DNA of 24,297 nt from Bacteroidetes bacterium UBA2322 (lineage in GTDB: Bacteria; Bacteroidota; Bacteroidia; Chitinophagales; UBA2359). Below are positions 23,039-24,297 of the stretch, one piece after another. Positions within the stretch are counted from its first letter, which is position 1; the number at the start of each line of letters is the position of its first letter. The stretch is from positions 1 through 24,297 of the forward strand of contig DDVC01000019.1 in assembly GCA_002345145.1 (NCBI GenBank), written 5' to 3'. Both the position numbers and the translations under genes were made by a program. The notes under the pieces were generated by a model that did not search any database, was not told the origin of the DNA, and saw only the letters and a list, made by a program, of their open reading frames with translations.

Positions 23039-23659
23039 ATGCGGAAACTGAGATACTTATTAATTGTAAGTGCGGTTATTTTATTTATTGGGCTTATTTC
23101 AGCCGGCAATACTAATCAATATGTTCTTGATAAGAAAAGCTACTTAGCCTTACATGGCACTACAAACCTCAACAATTTTGTTTGTAATTGTAAAGAGCAG
23201 TTTCCTGCACGTTCTTACACCTTAAAAAAGAGCAGTAAACAGGATATATGGGAATTTGGTAACACCTACTTAAAAATCCCTGTAACCTCCTTTGATTGTG
23301 GTATTCGCAAAATGAACACCGATTTACAAAATGCCCTAAATGCCCACCTTCATCCAAATATAAACATAGGGTTGGTGCTTGCGGAGGTAATTGATGACTG
23401 CCAAACCGATATAACTTGCCTTGATGATACCAATAACTGGGTAAGCGTAAGGGCTAAAACGGAAATAAACATGAACGGATGCAGTAAAACTTATTGGTTA
23501 GACATGGATTTGCGCAAATTGAATACCACCCGGTTACATTGTAGAGGTAAGCGCAAACTTAAAATGACCGACTTTGATGTTACGCCGCCAAAAGTGCTGA
23601 TGGTGAAAGTAAATGATGCTATTGAAATTGAATTTGACTTCATTGTAAACCTGCTGTAA
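23039..23659 (+). CDS. Divergent Cys-rich YceI-like secreted protein
   Basis: 206 residues with a signal peptide or anchor (MRKLRYLLIVSAVILFIGLI). It is homologous to the first YceI protein: LHGTTNLNNF corresponds to ITGTSTLHNW, DLQNALNAHLHPNINIGL to the NNIYSALNTKKYP region, and RKLKMTDFDVTPPKVLM to KKLKMTDFNIKPPTFMF. It differs in having seven cysteines in the mature part (VCNC, FDCG, DDC, ITC, NGC, HC), none of which the first copy has. Disulphides or metal binding are possible. It probably shares the lipocalin-like fold and may handle a related ligand or partner with the porin. The ATG at 23039 gives a normal signal sequence. Confidence 0.75.
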   Translation: MRKLRYLLIVSAVILFIGLISAGNTNQYVLDKKSYLALHGTTNLNNFVCNCKEQFPARSYTLKKSSKQDIWEFGNTYLKIPVTSFDCGIRKMNTDLQNALNAHLHPNINIGLVLAEVIDDCQTDITCLDDTNNWVSVRAKTEINMNGCSKTYWLDMDLRKLNTTRLHCRGKRKLKMTDFDVTPPKVLMVKVNDAIEIEFDFIVNLL

Positions 23660-23739
23660 CAAAATATCCCGATTTAACCATTGGGTAAAACAAAAGCAAT
23701 CCTCCCTATTTCACCTCCCTCCACCCAAAATTATATCTT

Positions 23740-24150
23740 ATGCAAAAAAAGGTAATCACCGGTTTAACAATAGCTATTGTGCTATTGCTATTTAGTTATA
23801 GTATGCTGCACATAGCAGTAAGGCTATTTCCCGGATTGTGCGAAGAATACTGCAATCCGGCTGTATTTCAAACCACTCCCGAAAGAATGTGGCTCTTTTT
23901 TTTACATCCATTTGTATTGAGTTTTGCGTTGTTGTGGTTTTGGCAAAGATTTAAAAGTTTGCTGCAAGGAAATTTATGGGTAAAAGGCGTAGAGTTTGGC
24001 TTGGTATATGGCGTGGTAGCTACCTTACCCGCTATGTGGATAACATTCAGTGCTCTAAATGTATCGTTCCAAATGGTGCTTACTTGGATTGCTTACAGCA
24101 TTATACAGGTAGTAATTGCCGGTATTATTATGGCAAAAATGAACCCATAA
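23740..24150 (+). CDS. Small four-helix inner-membrane protein
   Basis: 136 residues with four predicted membrane helices (about 5-27, 49-67, 82-103, 110-133). A loop after helix 1 contains two close cysteines, LCEEYCNP, and would face the periplasm if the N-terminus is cytoplasmic. The second and third helices are separated by FKSLLQGNLWVKG, and the end is a short positive tail. I do not recognise the family. It follows the Cys-rich YceI-like gene by 80 bases on the same strand and closes the cluster as seen here, so it is inferred to serve the same envelope process. Confidence 0.7.
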   Translation: MQKKVITGLTIAIVLLLFSYSMLHIAVRLFPGLCEEYCNPAVFQTTPERMWLFFLHPFVLSFALLWFWQRFKSLLQGNLWVKGVEFGLVYGVVATLPAMWITFSALNVSFQMVLTWIAYSIIQVVIAGIIMAKMNP

Positions 24151-24297
24151 AGGCAGCGTGCACTTAACAAAACGTGTAGATAACCTATTGGCTCTTCACT
24201 TTCTGATAAAAATTCATTTGCCTACTATTATCCGCGCTGCTCTTTACAGCACAGAGCGCTTAGAATACCTAATTATTAGACTTTGGACAAACACCTA

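Noticed and set aside
24181..24297. Imperfect inverted repeat near the right edge (gcgctgctct with agagcgc)
   Set aside because: The arms pair only with a bulge and there is no T tract, so it does not support a terminator call.

Overview
The window comes from the chromosome of a member of the Bacteroidota; I would not go below phylum. The evidence is a Bacteroidota gene order (miaB, sigma-54 activator, lptE, TPR protein, secG), a very large secreted protein with a Type IX secretion (T9SS) C-terminal sorting domain, a family of ~500-residue helical proteins typical of the phylum, start codons without clear Shine-Dalgarno sequences, and promoters of the TTTG / TAnnTTTG type.

Layout. (1) 1-2418, minus: the N-terminal 806 codons of a secreted Cys-rich surface protein that runs off the left edge. 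(2) 2600-3160, minus: a phospholipid N-methyltransferase-like enzyme, followed by a doubtful tiny ORF. (3) 3466-8952, minus: a housekeeping and envelope block transcribed in the order miaB, sigma-54 activator, lptE, TPR protein, secG, closed by a hairpin terminator. (4) 9327-10883, plus: an uncharacterised helical protein with its own terminator. (5) 11162-19549, plus: a 2795-residue mosaic surface protein behind the best promoter in the window. It carries seven Trp/Gly-type repeats, two parallel beta-helix modules, nine EGF-like modules (eight almost identical in DNA), four Ig-like modules and a T9SS tail. (6) 19688-20788, minus: a MoeB/ThiF-type adenylyltransferase fused to a rhodanese domain, convergent with the giant gene across a two-way terminator. 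(7) 21014-24150, plus: a cluster of YceI protein, outer-membrane barrel, divergent Cys-rich YceI-like protein and four-helix membrane protein.

How the parts fit. Most of the window concerns the cell envelope: SecG for export across the inner membrane, LptE for LPS delivery, two long secreted proteins, a lipid methyltransferase, and a YceI/porin cluster that looks like a periplasm plus outer-membrane module for a lipophilic or small ligand. No tRNA, rRNA, CRISPR array, transposase or phage gene was seen. The points most worth follow-up are the four-gene YceI/porin cluster, the recent expansion of the EGF array, a shared TGACA/TGTCA dyad placed alike before miaB and before the YceI cluster, and the loss of the zinc cysteines in the MoeB-like enzyme.
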